From assembly GCA_016208255.1 (NCBI GenBank), contig JACQYK010000085.1, forward strand, positions 1 through 64,000: 64,000 bases of DNA, given 5' to 3'. Positions 45,403-54,444 of this stretch are shown piece after piece (position 1 is the stretch's first letter; each line of letters starts with the position of its first letter). This stretch comes from Deltaproteobacteria bacterium (GTDB lineage Bacteria; Desulfobacterota; RBG-13-43-22). The notes below the pieces were generated by a model. It did not search any database. It saw only the letters and a list, made by a program, of their open reading frames with translations, and was not told the DNA's origin. A program made the translations under genes and the position numbers.

Positions 45403-45792
45403 CTATGGCCTTGACTGACCGGTTTTTCCCTCCTCTATGGCGGTCTGCCCCAATCGGATAGCCAGAATACCCACAACTAATCCGGTTATAGCCGCCATTC
45501 CCAGGACCATCCAGGTATTGGCCCGAACGTAGTCCTTCGTAGCTTTGGCGGCCGATCGGGTCCTGGCAGCTACCGCTTCTTCCTCCTCGGTGAGCCAGTC
45601 ATTGGCGGCTTTTAGCGATTTCTTCGCCTTGCTTTGCACTGCACTAATCCATTCCCTGGTCTGATCCGAAGCGGCCTTTTTCAGTAATCCTTCCGCATCG
45701 TTGACCACGGTCTTAAGATCCTCCATTAGTTTTTTCATGGTGATTTGTTCGACCTCACCCATTGTTTCCGTTTCCGGCCTGGTCATACTCAT
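45403..45792 (-). CDS. DUF883 (ElaB/YqjD-like) membrane-anchored protein
   Basis: From ATG 45792 (AAGGAG before) the product is 129 residues: a helical N-terminal region of heptads (TMKKLMEDLKTVVNDAEGLLKKAA onward), an EEEEAVAARTRSAAKATKDYVRAN stretch and a C-terminal membrane helix (TWMVLGMAAITGLVVGILA). This is the layout of DUF883/ElaB proteins, which tether ribosomes or accumulate in stationary phase and stress. The predicted upstream start at 45849 encodes unsupported residues. It lies upstream of the repeat-protein gene on the same strand. Confidence 0.8.
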   Translation of the reverse strand: MSMTRPETETMGEVEQITMKKLMEDLKTVVNDAEGLLKKAASDQTREWISAVQSKAKKSLKAANDWLTEEEEAVAARTRSAAKATKDYVRANTWMVLGMAAITGLVVGILAIRLGQTAIEEGKTGQSRP

Positions 45793-45888
45793 ACGACAAC
45801 TCCTTCCATTATAAATATAAAAATGCTGATTATTTTCCCGATTAATCACCTAAGTCAGCCGGAAAGGTCTTTTCCGGATGAGAACTAT

Positions 45889-47433
45889 TTATTTCCATCC
45901 TTCCCCTTTTCCCTCCCGGATCAGGTCGATCCCGAAGTTTAATCCAAATGTTTTTCGGAAATGGAATCCATAAATCGAATAGGTTATGGCCAGGGGCAAA
46001 AGCTGCGGCCGTTTGAATAAAGACCAAAAAAGAAGTTTCCAGTAATAAACCCGGCCATTATCCTTTATTCCCAATAATACAAAGGTCTTGAATGGGGCGA
46101 TCAGATACAAAAAATGCCAGCGGAGGTACCCGATATGGAAGTGTATTTTTTTCTTTTCCGGAGGCCGATAGTCCTTTAAATATCCCTTCACCCGCTCATA
46201 GTAGGATCGGGGAGAATAGACTCCGTGAACTATTTTTCTGTATCCCTCGGCCAGTCTTTCGTAACCCATTTTGGGGATGATATTGGTTGAAAAATCGGTA
46301 TTGTCGCCGCTGACCTCTTTCAACAACCGGCCTTCTTTTTGAAGCCGCTCGTAAAGTCGGCTACCAAGCGGGGCATTAAGCATACCGACCATAGCCGTAA
46401 TAATTTTACTTTTTTGAATGAACTCGATCTGCCGTTCAAATATTTCAGGAGAATCATTGTCAAATCCGACGATGAAGCCTCCGCGCACGTTTAAACCGGA
46501 ACTTTGAATTTTTTCCACACTGCTGATGAGATCACGATTTCTGTTCTGAGATTTGTGGCATTCCTTTAATGCCTGATCGTCCGGGGTCTCAATGCCGACA
46601 AAAACGTTATCAAAGCCGGTCCGGGTCATCAGTCTTATCAATTCGTCATCATCAGCCAGATCTATGGACACTTCCGTAGCAAAATTAAAAGGGTACCTCC
46701 TTTTTTTCATCCAGTCGTTCATGGCCGGCAAGACCTCTTCCTTAAGTTTTTTCTTATTACCTATGAAATTATCATCCACAAAGAAGACGCCGCCCCTCCA
46801 GCCCAGCGAGTAGAGCGTCTCTAATTCATCCAGTACCTGACTTACGCTTTTGGTTCGGGCCCGGTGACCGAAAAGGGTGGTGATATCACAAAATTCACAA
46901 CTGAAGGGACAGCCCCGGGAATATTGTATATTCATGGCCACATATCTTTTCATCTCAAGCAGTTTCCAGAGAGGAATCGGGGTATTTTCTAAATTCGGAA
47001 ATGATTTGGAGGTATAAAGATGTTCGGCTTGGCCATTTCCCCAATCCTTTAAAAAAAGTGGGAGGGTTGTCTCGGCTTCATTGAGCACCAAATGATCCAC
47101 ATCCGAAAAATCTTCCCAGGCGGCGGTAAAAAGGGGTCCACCGGCTACAATTTTAACGCCTGCTTTCTTACACCTGGAAATAACCTCTCGGGCTGATTTT
47201 TTTTGAACCGTCATGGCACTGATAAAAACATAATCGGCCCACTGAAGGTCCTGGTCCTTTAAATCAGACACGTTCATATCGACCAGCCTTTTTTCCCATT
47301 CTTCAGGAAGCATGGCGGCCACCGTGAGCAAGCCCAGCGGCGGATGAACGGCCCTTTTCGATATGAAGGACAGGGCATGCTTGAAACTCCAGAAGGTATC
47401 CGGGTACTTCGGGTAGACCATAAGCACTTTCAT
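45889..47433 (-). CDS. B12-binding radical SAM protein with DUF4070 C-terminus
   Basis: A 514-residue protein. The N-terminal B12-binding fold (MVYPKYPDTFWSFKHALSFI; no DxHxxG, so cobalamin may bind base-on) is followed by the radical SAM core with the C-x3-C-x2-C ligand set in RGCPFSCEFCDITTLFG (near residue 178) and the C-terminal DUF4070 segment with PRSYYERVKGYLK. These enzymes methylate unactivated carbons in hopanoids, lipids or cofactors. The target cannot be told. ATG follows AAGGAAAAAACA. It is transcribed away from the ftsH gene, 57 bases downstream of it on the same strand. Confidence 0.85.
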   Translation of the reverse strand: MKVLMVYPKYPDTFWSFKHALSFISKRAVHPPLGLLTVAAMLPEEWEKRLVDMNVSDLKDQDLQWADYVFISAMTVQKKSAREVISRCKKAGVKIVAGGPLFTAAWEDFSDVDHLVLNEAETTLPLFLKDWGNGQAEHLYTSKSFPNLENTPIPLWKLLEMKRYVAMNIQYSRGCPFSCEFCDITTLFGHRARTKSVSQVLDELETLYSLGWRGGVFFVDDNFIGNKKKLKEEVLPAMNDWMKKRRYPFNFATEVSIDLADDDELIRLMTRTGFDNVFVGIETPDDQALKECHKSQNRNRDLISSVEKIQSSGLNVRGGFIVGFDNDSPEIFERQIEFIQKSKIITAMVGMLNAPLGSRLYERLQKEGRLLKEVSGDNTDFSTNIIPKMGYERLAEGYRKIVHGVYSPRSYYERVKGYLKDYRPPEKKKIHFHIGYLRWHFLYLIAPFKTFVLLGIKDNGRVYYWKLLFWSLFKRPQLLPLAITYSIYGFHFRKTFGLNFGIDLIREGKGEGWK

Positions 47434-47490
47434 TGTTTTTTCCTTTGATTGCTAGGAATGGATTTTCCCCAAGGGGATTTATGTCGGTGA

Positions 47491-49398
47491 CTAGCCTCCA
47501 GTTCCGGGTTTGGATTCGGACAACATTTTTCTTAGCTCTTCTCCCTGGACGATTTCCTGCTGTGAAAGGAGGTGGGCCAAATCATCGAGGACCTTCCGCC
47601 GCTCCAAGAGGATACCTTGCACCCTTTGATGGGCTTCCTCGATGACCCGGGCGACTTCTTCATCTATCTGACCGGCTTTTTCTTCACTGTAGGTTTTACT
47701 TTGGGAAAAACCTTCCGGGAGGAACATCGACTGACGAGGCCGCTCGTAGGTCACCAGCCCCAGGCGATCGCTCATGCCATATTCGGCGACCATGGACCGG
47801 GCAATGTCCGTGGCCCGCTGCAAGTCGTTTTGGGCCCCGGTGGAGATTTCTTTGAAAACCAGCTCTTCCGCCACCCGGCCGCCTAAAAAAACGGCCAGCC
47901 GGTCCAATAACTCCGAGCGGGTCATTAAATAACGATCCTCGGTGGGTTGTTGCTGGGTATATCCAAGGGCGGCGATCCCTCGCGGAATAATGGAGATTTT
48001 GTGCACCGGATCGGCATGTTCTACCGATTCGGCCACAATGGCATGTCCGGACTCATGAAAGGCGACGATTTCTTTCTCCTGCGGATTCATAACCCGGGTT
48101 TTTTTCTGCAGGCCTCCGACCACCCGGTCGATGGCCTCGTCAAGATCCGCCAATTCGACCATTTCTTTGCTTTTCCGGGCGGCCAACAGGGCGGCCTCAT
48201 TGATCAGGTTGGCCAGATCCGCCCCTACAAAACCCGGCGTACGACCGGCGATCTTACGGAGATCGACATCGGGACCTAATCGGACATTCTGGGAATGGAT
48301 TTTCAGGATGGCCTCCCGTCCGTTGATATCCGGACGATCCACCAGTACCTGCCGATCAAAACGTCCCGGGCGTAACAAGGCCGGATCCAGGATTTCCGGC
48401 CGGTTGGTGGCGGCCATGATGATAACCCCTTTATTGGTTTCGAATCCATCCATCTCCACCAGGAGCTGGTTGAGCGTTTGTTCCTGTTCGTCATGCCCAC
48501 CCATGACATTGACTCCCCGGGCCTTTCCTAAGGCGTCCAGTTCATCGATGAAGATGATGCAGGGGGCCTGGGCAGCGGCCTGAGAAAAAAGATCGCGCAC
48601 CCGTGCGGCCCCTACGCCGACGAACATCTCCACAAACTCGGATCCGCTGATGCTGAAGAAAGGGACTTTGGCCTCGCCGGCCACCGCTCTGGCCAGAAGG
48701 GTCTTACCGGTCCCCGGCGGGCCGACCAGAAGTACCCCTTTGGGAATCCTTCCTCCCAGCTTCTGGAATTTATCCGGGGTGCTCAAAAATTCCACGACCT
48801 CCTGAAGCTCTTCCTTGGCTTCATCGATACCGGCCACATCGGCGAAGGTGACCTTGGTTTCGCTCTGGGCAAAAAGTTTGGCTTTGCTCTTGCTGAAAGA
48901 CATGACTCCCATCCCCGGCCCCATCTTTTTCATGGCGAAGCGCCAGATCAGGAAAAAAATACCGATTGGAATGATCCAGGAAAGAAGGCCGCTCAGAAAT
49001 TTACTCTCATATTGTCCGGAGTAATTGACCTTTTGCGCGTCCAGATCCTTCACCAGTTCGGGATCATTTACCCGAATCGTGGTAAATTCCTGCCCCGGCT
49101 TTTTTTCTTTGCCTTTGAGAGTTCCGCTGATTTTTTCCGGGGCGATAGTCAATTTAACCACATTTCCTTCAGCCAGGTATTGTTTGAACCGGCTGTAAGG
49201 AATGGTCTCCACTTTTCGAGAGAGAAAGTATTGTTGAACGAAGGTAAATAACAGGAAGACGATCAGGAAATACCAGATGCTGAAATGCGCCTTGGGGGGC
49301 AAGGCGTTCTTCTTTTTCTGGGGGTCCTGGGGGTTGAAGAGAGAACGAAACTTGTCCTTTACATATTCCAGGCGTTCTTTTATTTCATTGGATGGCAT
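47491..49398 (-). CDS. ftsH: ATP-dependent zinc metalloprotease FtsH
   Basis: A 635-residue membrane-bound AAA+ protease for quality control of membrane proteins. Two membrane helices flank an extracytoplasmic domain (residues 40-150). The AAA module has Walker A GPPGTGKT, Walker [10 protein letters not shown] and the second region of homology [20 protein letters not shown]. The zinc site is HESGH (near 430) with the downstream acidic ligand in the LGGRVAEEL region. Length is normal. ATG 49398 follows GAAGGGAAACA. Upstream 49399-49711 shows no gene or recognisable signal. Confidence 0.96.
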   Translation of the reverse strand: MPSNEIKERLEYVKDKFRSLFNPQDPQKKKNALPPKAHFSIWYFLIVFLLFTFVQQYFLSRKVETIPYSRFKQYLAEGNVVKLTIAPEKISGTLKGKEKKPGQEFTTIRVNDPELVKDLDAQKVNYSGQYESKFLSGLLSWIIPIGIFFLIWRFAMKKMGPGMGVMSFSKSKAKLFAQSETKVTFADVAGIDEAKEELQEVVEFLSTPDKFQKLGGRIPKGVLLVGPPGTGKTLLARAVAGEAKVPFFSISGSEFVEMFVGVGAARVRDLFSQAAAQAPCIIFIDELDALGKARGVNVMGGHDEQEQTLNQLLVEMDGFETNKGVIIMAATNRPEILDPALLRPGRFDRQVLVDRPDINGREAILKIHSQNVRLGPDVDLRKIAGRTPGFVGADLANLINEAALLAARKSKEMVELADLDEAIDRVVGGLQKKTRVMNPQEKEIVAFHESGHAIVAESVEHADPVHKISIIPRGIAALGYTQQQPTEDRYLMTRSELLDRLAVFLGGRVAEELVFKEISTGAQNDLQRATDIARSMVAEYGMSDRLGLVTYERPRQSMFLPEGFSQSKTYSEEKAGQIDEEVARVIEEAHQRVQGILLERRKVLDDLAHLLSQQEIVQGEELRKMLSESKPGTGG

Positions 49399-49711
49399 TG
49401 TTTCCCTTCATACTTTGAAAATAAACCTTGGCATGAGCGGCCGATTTTTTCTGTCAGAGATGCTCGATTAATTTCAGGTAAGATAGATCTGCTTTTAAGA
49501 AGTTCGTGAAAAAAATTATTGAAAAAGACTTGGCCAAAAAGCTCAAAGCAGCCCTCCGGGTGAAAAGTAATCCGGTAATCCTTCCTGGCGGCCGAAATTA
49601 GTCCGCCATATCCTTAGGCCCATTATACTTGCGGGACCCCGACTTTGTTTGAACTTTCCTTTTCCCCTGCAGATGGATCCTTTTCGTATTTCAATTTAAG
49701 CAATTTTTCTT
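49399..49711. other. Gap without a recognised feature
   Basis: Between ftsH and the monooxygenase-like gene, both on the minus strand, 313 bases contain no frame of note apart from a 31-codon plus-strand frame starting GTG at 49509, which has no ribosome binding site. The ftsH promoter must lie here but was not identified with confidence. Confidence 0.5.
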
Positions 49712-50017
49712 TTAAATTTTCTCTAATCCTGCCGGGTGGGACACGGAGTGGAACATCATTTCATAAGGCTCCTGAAGAAGGTTCATCGCCCCCCGGAGTA
49801 CCCTGAAATGCTCCGATTTTAAATGGGTCAGAAGGTGCTCACGGGTATCCCATTCTTCAAGAAGGCAGAGTTCGTTTTCCCTTTCAATACTCTGATAAAA
49901 ATCGCAGCGGTTGCATCCCCTCTCAATCCTTATAGAACCGCTCAATAAAGCGATGGTTTGAGACAGCTCCAGCTGCTTCTCAGGAAAAACCCTCATGCGT
50001 ATGACAACCAGAATCAT
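49712..50017 (-). CDS. Antibiotic biosynthesis monooxygenase (ABM) domain protein
   Basis: From ATG 50017 the product has about 101 residues and one ABM ferredoxin-like domain: VVIRMRVFPEKQLELSQTIALL, GCNRCDFYQSIERENELCLLEEW and the conserved HLKSEHFRVL. These proteins form dimers and act as quinol monooxygenases or heme-degrading enzymes; the family includes many members without proven activity. Three cysteines near Cys49/Cys52 and Cys65 are unusual for the family. There is no heme-ligand His/Asn pattern. It stands alone, divergent from the Fe-S protein gene 425 bases away, so a shared regulator is possible. Confidence 0.75.
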   Translation of the reverse strand: MILVVIRMRVFPEKQLELSQTIALLSGSIRIERGCNRCDFYQSIERENELCLLEEWDTREHLLTHLKSEHFRVLRGAMNLLQEPYEMMFHSVSHPAGLEKI

Positions 50018-50171
50018 AAGCAAAGATTAATGCAAAGTGATTGCCAAAGATCCGCAAGAAAAATAAATTTGGAATCAGGTCTGATATCGAAGGGTTTGAT
50101 TAATCGGGAAGAATAGTGAAGGAGGTTGAAAGATTAGGTTTGGCCACCATATTTAGTGGAACCTCCATATA

Positions 50172-50375
50172 TTGAGGGAGATCTTTGAGGGTAACCCAAC
50201 AACTTGGCGGGCGTCTGAAACCGGGTACCGCCCCGAAGAGGCGGGAATGAACCCTGCCGGACACGGTCTCCACCATCTTTATGATCTTTTATTTTATCTG
50301 GCTGAACGCAAGATCGATTATCCTTCACCGGATAAAAAAATAGAAGACCGGGGACTGAAGAAATTTATTTCTTGA
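50172..50375 (+). pseudogene. Possible remnant upstream of the Fe-S protein gene
   Basis: A 67-codon frame ends at 50375 with a plausible protein-like tail (LHHLYDLLFYLAERKIDYPS and following charged residues). No ribosome binding site or family was recognised; it may be the 3' end of a deleted gene. The rest of the 418-base gap (50024-50441) holds the promoter and operator described next. Confidence 0.25.
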
Positions 50376-50400
50376 CCTTAATTATTTAGCATGCTAATAT
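50372..50400 (+). promoter_or_regulatory. Promoter overlapped by MarR-type operator
   Basis: TTGACC (50372-50377) and TAATAT (50395-50400) are spaced by 17 bases. The perfect 12-base palindrome TTAGCATGCTAA at 50386-50397 covers the spacer and the -10 element, the usual position and form of a MarR-family repressor site. The Fe-S protein start is 42 bases downstream, with its ribosome binding site AAAGGAGGAC at 50427. A MarR gene lies downstream at 51517, making it the obvious candidate regulator. Confidence 0.7.
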
Positions 50401-50441
50401 TACACCAACTAAATAAATATCATCTAAAGGAGGACTCCCCG

Positions 50442-51200
50442 ATGAAGGATTTTTTAGAAAAAATTAAAGAATTCACCACCCGAAACGATATTCCGGTTTT
50501 AGGGATCGGCAGGGCCTCCCACCTTGAAAACAGCGCCCCCCAGGGTTATAGACCTTCTGATCTCCTTCCGGCGGCAAAAAGCCTGCTTTGCCTGGGAATC
50601 CCGGTTCCCAAAGGAATATTTAAGTGCGGGGCAAGGGCCAATGAGACTTATTGGAGGGCGGCTAATACCTACTACCGGAATATCGATGCGACGCTGATGC
50701 AGCTTGCACGGATTATAGAGGAAACAGGCGAGACGGCCATTCCCGTCTATGGGTGATTTCCCTATGAAGTCAGAGGTCGGGGCGACTTCTGGGGATATCT
50801 GTCATTGGTGGCCATGGCCGAATCAGTCGGGATCGGGAAGACCGGCAAGAACGGATTGTTATTCAATTCCCGATATGGGCCGAGGTTGATTCTGGGCGGT
50901 CTGGTGACATCAGCCGCATTACCGGAAATAACCTGGCCTGATCAAAAAGAGATCGGCTGCCCGGAAGGGTGCTTCATCTGCCAGGAGAACTGCCCGGTCA
51001 GGGCCATTGATAAAATCGGGAAGGTGAACCGACTGGCCTGTGCCAAGTATTCGCAGAAAACTCCCCTCTTTTCTTACCTCATGAAGACGAAGACTTTTGA
51101 TCCCGCAGACGTGCCGATGCTCAATCACGTAACAGGCGTGGATGATCATGCCATGTATACCTGTATCAAATGTGTCTCCACCTGTCCTTATACTGCCTAA
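50442..51200 (+). CDS. Double-[4Fe-4S] QueG-like protein with in-frame TGA (probable selenoprotein)
   Basis: Reading from ATG 50442 to TAA at 51200 gives 252 residues in one frame with an internal TGA at codon 105 (50754-50756). The C-terminal half has the twin-cluster ferredoxin set C-x3-C-x2-C-x3-C-P (GCPEGCFICQENCPV) and C-x2-C-x3-C-P (TCIKCVSTCPY), plus one Cys in RLACAKY. GIGKTGKNGLLFNSRYGPRL precedes them. This layout is that of the epoxyqueuosine reductase-like (COG1600-type) proteins without the extra C-terminal domain. Around the TGA the frame reads PVYG-(U)-FPYEV, where I recall a Cys in relatives. A hairpin with GGU in its loop follows at the normal distance. Nonsense mutation is the alternative. 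Confidence 0.75.
50757..50795 (+). promoter_or_regulatory. SECIS-like hairpin after the in-frame TGA
   Basis: GAAGTC (50766-50771) pairs with GACTTC (50784-50789), extended by CCC (50760-50762) with GGG (50791-50793). The 12-base apical loop AGAGGTCGGGGC has a G in its first two positions and GGT. The loop GT is 20-21 bases after the TGA, the same as I count from memory for E. coli fdhF. A computed fold was not available. Confidence 0.6.
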
Positions 51201-51215
51201 GTGAGGTTTATAATT

Positions 51216-51490
51216 TGAAAAATTGTAACACTTTAGCTTTATGAAAAAAGAATTATCAGAAGGTTTAAGCGGTTCCCAAAAGGGAACCTTTGTTGATGTC
51301 GGCCAGCGCCGACCGAACGGATGTACATGTTTTTGCTCAGGCTCCGGAAGACCCTGAGCAACTTCAATCCGCTTCCAGCGGAAGCTGATGACCCTGTCCG
51401 TCAGGTGATTCGGTTTGTGCCTTTCTTCCGGAAAGGCACAAAAATCATTTGAATTTCAAAAAGCTAAACAGATACGAAAAATTTTATAAT
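51216..51490. repeat. Repeat family 3, copy 1
   Basis: Between the Fe-S protein and the MarR gene. Left end AACACTTTA-ATGAAAAA, centre TTTTGCTCAGGCTCCGGAAG ... GATTCGGTTTGTGCC, right end TTTGAATTTCAAAAAGCTAAA then GATACGAAAAATTT. The same order recurs at 55640-55898. Inside, CCGGAAAGGCAC/GTGCCTTTC and GTTCCC/GGGAAC hairpins are visible. Its right end supplies TATAAT (51485-51490), a possible -10 for marR; a -35 was not convincing. Confidence 0.75.
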
Positions 51491-51516
51491 GGGAAAAATT
51501 TGGGAGGACCAAGTAA

Positions 51517-52017
51517 ATGAAAAACGATGACCGAGTGATCTATCTCGTTTTCATGGCTCAACAAAAGCTGAGGACCTATATCACCAATGTACTTCTGGCT
51601 GAAGGTATCAAGGTAACCCTGGGGCAGGCGGGTATCCTCTTTTTATTACAGCAACATGACGGACAAACCATGACCGAGTTAAGTAAGGCCCTGGCGGTGG
51701 AAAACCCCACGCTTACCGGCCTCATCGACCGTCTCGAAAGGTCGGCCTTTGTTAGGCGTCAAGCAGGTTTGGAGGATAGGCGTTCGTTTAAAATTTACCT
51801 CACCCCTGATGGGATTAACGAATGTGAAATCGTAAAACCTATTATTCAGCGAATCAACAATGAGATTAAATCCGGATTTTCCAAAGAAGAAATTGAAGTG
51901 TTCAAGAATGTTTTGCAAGGCTTTTTTAAAAAATTTGATAAACGGAAGGTTGGAAAAACTGCAGCGCCACTTCCAATATATCAAGCCGGTTCCGTACATC
52001 GATTATGTGGCGGCTGA
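51517..52017 (+). CDS. MarR-family transcriptional regulator
   Basis: A winged-helix regulator of 166 residues: helices 1-2 (FMAQQKLRTYITNVLLAEGI), recognition segment (MTELSKALAVENPTLTGLIDRLERSAFVRRQ), and the wing with LEDRRSFKIYLT. It probably binds TTAGCATGCTAA at 50386 and represses the Fe-S protein gene, releasing DNA on binding a phenolic or other ligand. The C-terminal 20 residues (KTAAPLPIYQAGSV onward) are not MarR-like and run into amidohydrolase-derived sequence read in another frame, so the end of the gene has been altered. ATG follows GGGAGG. Confidence 0.85.
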   Translation: MKNDDRVIYLVFMAQQKLRTYITNVLLAEGIKVTLGQAGILFLLQQHDGQTMTELSKALAVENPTLTGLIDRLERSAFVRRQAGLEDRRSFKIYLTPDGINECEIVKPIIQRINNEIKSGFSKEEIEVFKNVLQGFFKKFDKRKVGKTAAPLPIYQAGSVHRLCGG

Positions 52018-52111
52018 TTTTCCTCGGTTGACTATTATTATGATTCCTCCCGTTTGGCCCTGGATCGATGAACAGATATTGCAATCAGTTGGTTTAGAAA
52101 TTCAGGGGTAG
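51950..52111 (+). pseudogene. Amidohydrolase_2 remnant downstream of marR
   Basis: In the frame ending at 52111, YIKPVPYIDYVAADFPRLTI and IMIPPVWPWIDEQI match the YLDEVAxDFPxLTIVxxHxGWPW block of amidohydrolase_2 proteins, such as the intact genes at 55903 and 59664. Only about 50 codons remain, overlapping the altered end of marR. The gene was deleted or fused here. Confidence 0.6.
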
Positions 52112-52292
52112 AGATTACTCTGCTTAGCATTCACTGGGCCTTTCTTACTTATCAAATGGTTATTGCAGTCCCAGGGTCTCTTTCCACTTTTGGGGGAGCA
52201 GGATCTTCAAGTTTATCTGGAACCGTAGAATTTGATTCCAGGGATAAGGAAATTCTTATCACAAAATCAAACTTTGAGAGTAGCCGAACAGC

Positions 52293-53948
52293 TTAATCCG
52301 ACTTTTTCATCTCAGGACGGATTATCCCGAGCTTATGCATCCTGGCCCTCAAGGTACTCGGGTGCAGGCCCAGGATGGCCGCGGCCCCTTCCTTTCCCTC
52401 GATGCGCCAGCGGGTTTCTGAAAGGGTCTTTAGGATTTGGTTTCGCTCCGTCTCTTCCAGGGTTCTGACGACGGAGGAAAGAGGGGGGGATGAAATTTCC
52501 AGTTTGTCGGCCAATTGTAAGACTGGTCCGGGGCACAAAATTACAGCCCGTTCAATGATACTTTCCAATTCCCGGATATTTCCGGGCCAGGGGTAATCCT
52601 GGAGGGCCTTCATCGTTTCCTTCTGGATGGAGGTGATCTCTTTCCCTAATTTCCGGGCATAACGCTCCGTGAAGGCCTGGACCAGAAGCGGTATGTCTTC
52701 TTTTCGCTGCCTTAGAGGAGGTACCGTGATGGGAAAGACGTTGAGCCGATAGTAAAGGTCCTGCCGGAACCGGCCTTTTTGAACCTCTTCCGCAAGGTTT
52801 CGATTGGTCGTGGCCACAAGGCGCACATCGACCTTGATGGTCTGTGACGAGCCCAGACGCTCAAACTCGTTATACTGGATCACCCGGAGCAGTTTGGCCT
52901 GTAACTCCAGCGGCAGTTCCCCTATCTCGTCCAGGCAAAGGGTGGAGCCATGGGCTATCTCGAACCGGCCCACCTGACGGGTATCGGCCCCGGTAAAGGC
53001 CCCCTTCTCCCGGCCGAATAATTCGCTCTCGATTAAATTGGCCGGCAGGGCGGCACAATTGACGATGATCAACGGCCGATCCCGGCGGGGGCTCAGGTTG
53101 TGGATGGCGGCGGCGATCAATTCCTTCCCCGTACCGGTCTCTCCCAGAATGAGAACCGTAGTGTCCTGAGGGGCCACCTGTTCTACTCGATAGAGAACAT
53201 ACTTGAGACCATCGCTTTGTCCGAGAATATGGTCGAATCCATGCCTCATTTTGTTCTCTTGACGGAAATAAATATTCTCGGCTTCCAGTTGGTCTTTCAA
53301 GACCTTGATTTCGGAAAGGGCCTTACGGAGGGATTCTTCGGCCAGTTGACGTTCTTTTATCTCCTGTCCCAGTTGCTCGTTCGCTCTTCGAAGTTCGAAG
53401 GTCCGTTCCTCCACCCTTCGTTCCAGTTCGTTGTGTGCCTTTTGTAAGGCCTCGGCCAGAAGTTTCCGTTCGGTGATGTCGCGGATATTACACTGGATCA
53501 CCCTCTGGTGATTAACCAGATAGACATTGCTGACAAATTCCACAGCAATGGATCGTCCATCTATTGTTTCAAGGGGTAAATCCTCGAAGCGGACATATCC
53601 TTTGCTCTGTAAATCCAAAAAGGTGGGTTTTGAGGCATCCATATCTTTAAAGGGACCAATTTCCCAGAGTTTTTTGCCTAAAAAATCCTCATAAGAATAA
53701 CCCAACATTTCTATCAAAAAGGGATTGACATCCGTTATTTGCCCGGTCTCGGCATCGAGGATTAAAATGCCGTCCCGGGCCGTTTCGAAGAGACGCCGAT
53801 AACGCGTTTCAGAAATCTTTAGCCTCTCTTCCGTTTGTTTTTGGTTGGCCAGGTCCTGAATTCGGCGCTTCGCAGCCTTCAGCTTCTTCCGAAGCCCTTC
53901 CATCTCCCGAAGAAGTTCCTGCTTGGTTTTGGCGATTTCTTTCAACAA
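52293..53948 (-). CDS. Sigma54-dependent activator with PAS sensor domain
   Basis: A 551-residue one-component bacterial enhancer-binding protein. Residues 1-40 form a coiled coil ([20 protein letters not shown]), 45-165 a PAS domain ([22 protein letters not shown]), then a second coiled coil with '[18 protein letters not shown]', and the AAA+ core with Walker [17 protein letters not shown] for sigma54 contact and Walker [10 protein letters not shown]. The C-terminus is a Fis-type HTH ([18 protein letters not shown]). The PAS domain presumably senses a small molecule, redox state or catabolite. The target is probably one of the adjacent catabolic genes; no sigma54 promoter was seen upstream of acd at 55584. 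Confidence 0.92.
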   Translation of the reverse strand: MLKEIAKTKQELLREMEGLRKKLKAAKRRIQDLANQKQTEERLKISETRYRRLFETARDGILILDAETGQITDVNPFLIEMLGYSYEDFLGKKLWEIGPFKDMDASKPTFLDLQSKGYVRFEDLPLETIDGRSIAVEFVSNVYLVNHQRVIQCNIRDITERKLLAEALQKAHNELERRVEERTFELRRANEQLGQEIKERQLAEESLRKALSEIKVLKDQLEAENIYFRQENKMRHGFDHILGQSDGLKYVLYRVEQVAPQDTTVLILGETGTGKELIAAAIHNLSPRRDRPLIIVNCAALPANLIESELFGREKGAFTGADTRQVGRFEIAHGSTLCLDEIGELPLELQAKLLRVIQYNEFERLGSSQTIKVDVRLVATTNRNLAEEVQKGRFRQDLYYRLNVFPITVPPLRQRKEDIPLLVQAFTERYARKLGKEITSIQKETMKALQDYPWPGNIRELESIIERAVILCPGPVLQLADKLEISSPPLSSVVRTLEETERNQILKTLSETRWRIEGKEGAAAILGLHPSTLRARMHKLGIIRPEMKKSD

Positions 53949-54245
53949 TGTTGTCTTTCTGACCGTTCACAATTTTTGGGGTATGGATAGGATATAAATT
54001 TTAAAGAAGAATAACCGATTGTCAATAGAAAAGGTCCTTATCTTTGGCCTCTTTTTTTATCGGCCTAACCGAAACATTAACCTTGTTGAAGGTCATTTAT
54101 CGATTGCCACGGGAGGCTTTCTGCCGACCCTTTGCCAAAGCCCCCATCCGGGGGCCGGGGTGAGGGCCGGCAATCGATAACCGTGGCCACTTTAGTGCGA
54201 AAATAGGATCCTAGCCTTCCCTCGCCCAGTCCTATTTTCATGTCC

Positions 54246-54420
54246 AGGCTTCCGATCGATCGGCCTTGGCCGATCTCAGGGGGAGACTCCCAAAGGGAGT
54301 CGGACAGGAAGCCTCCTATAAGGTCGACCCCAGCCTCCTTGGGAGGCTTTTTTTTAGGTCGGCGAAGCCGACCGAGTCGACCGGATCGAGGTGCCACGCC
54401 ACCAAAAGCGTGGCATGACG
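54246..54420. repeat. Array of GC-rich palindromes
   Basis: Between the regulator and the acyl-CoA dehydrogenase gene there are CTCCCAAAGGGAG, GAGGCTT-type, GGTCGGCGAAGCCGACC (about 54350) and GCCACGCCACCAAAAGCGTGGC pairs. They match the nested unit in family 1 copies and the insertion in rsmD. A long minus-strand frame across 54077-54532 is an artefact of these repeats. The rest of the 496-base gap shows nothing. Confidence 0.65.
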
Positions 54421-54444
54421 GTTTATTTCGGGTTTCCCTGATCG

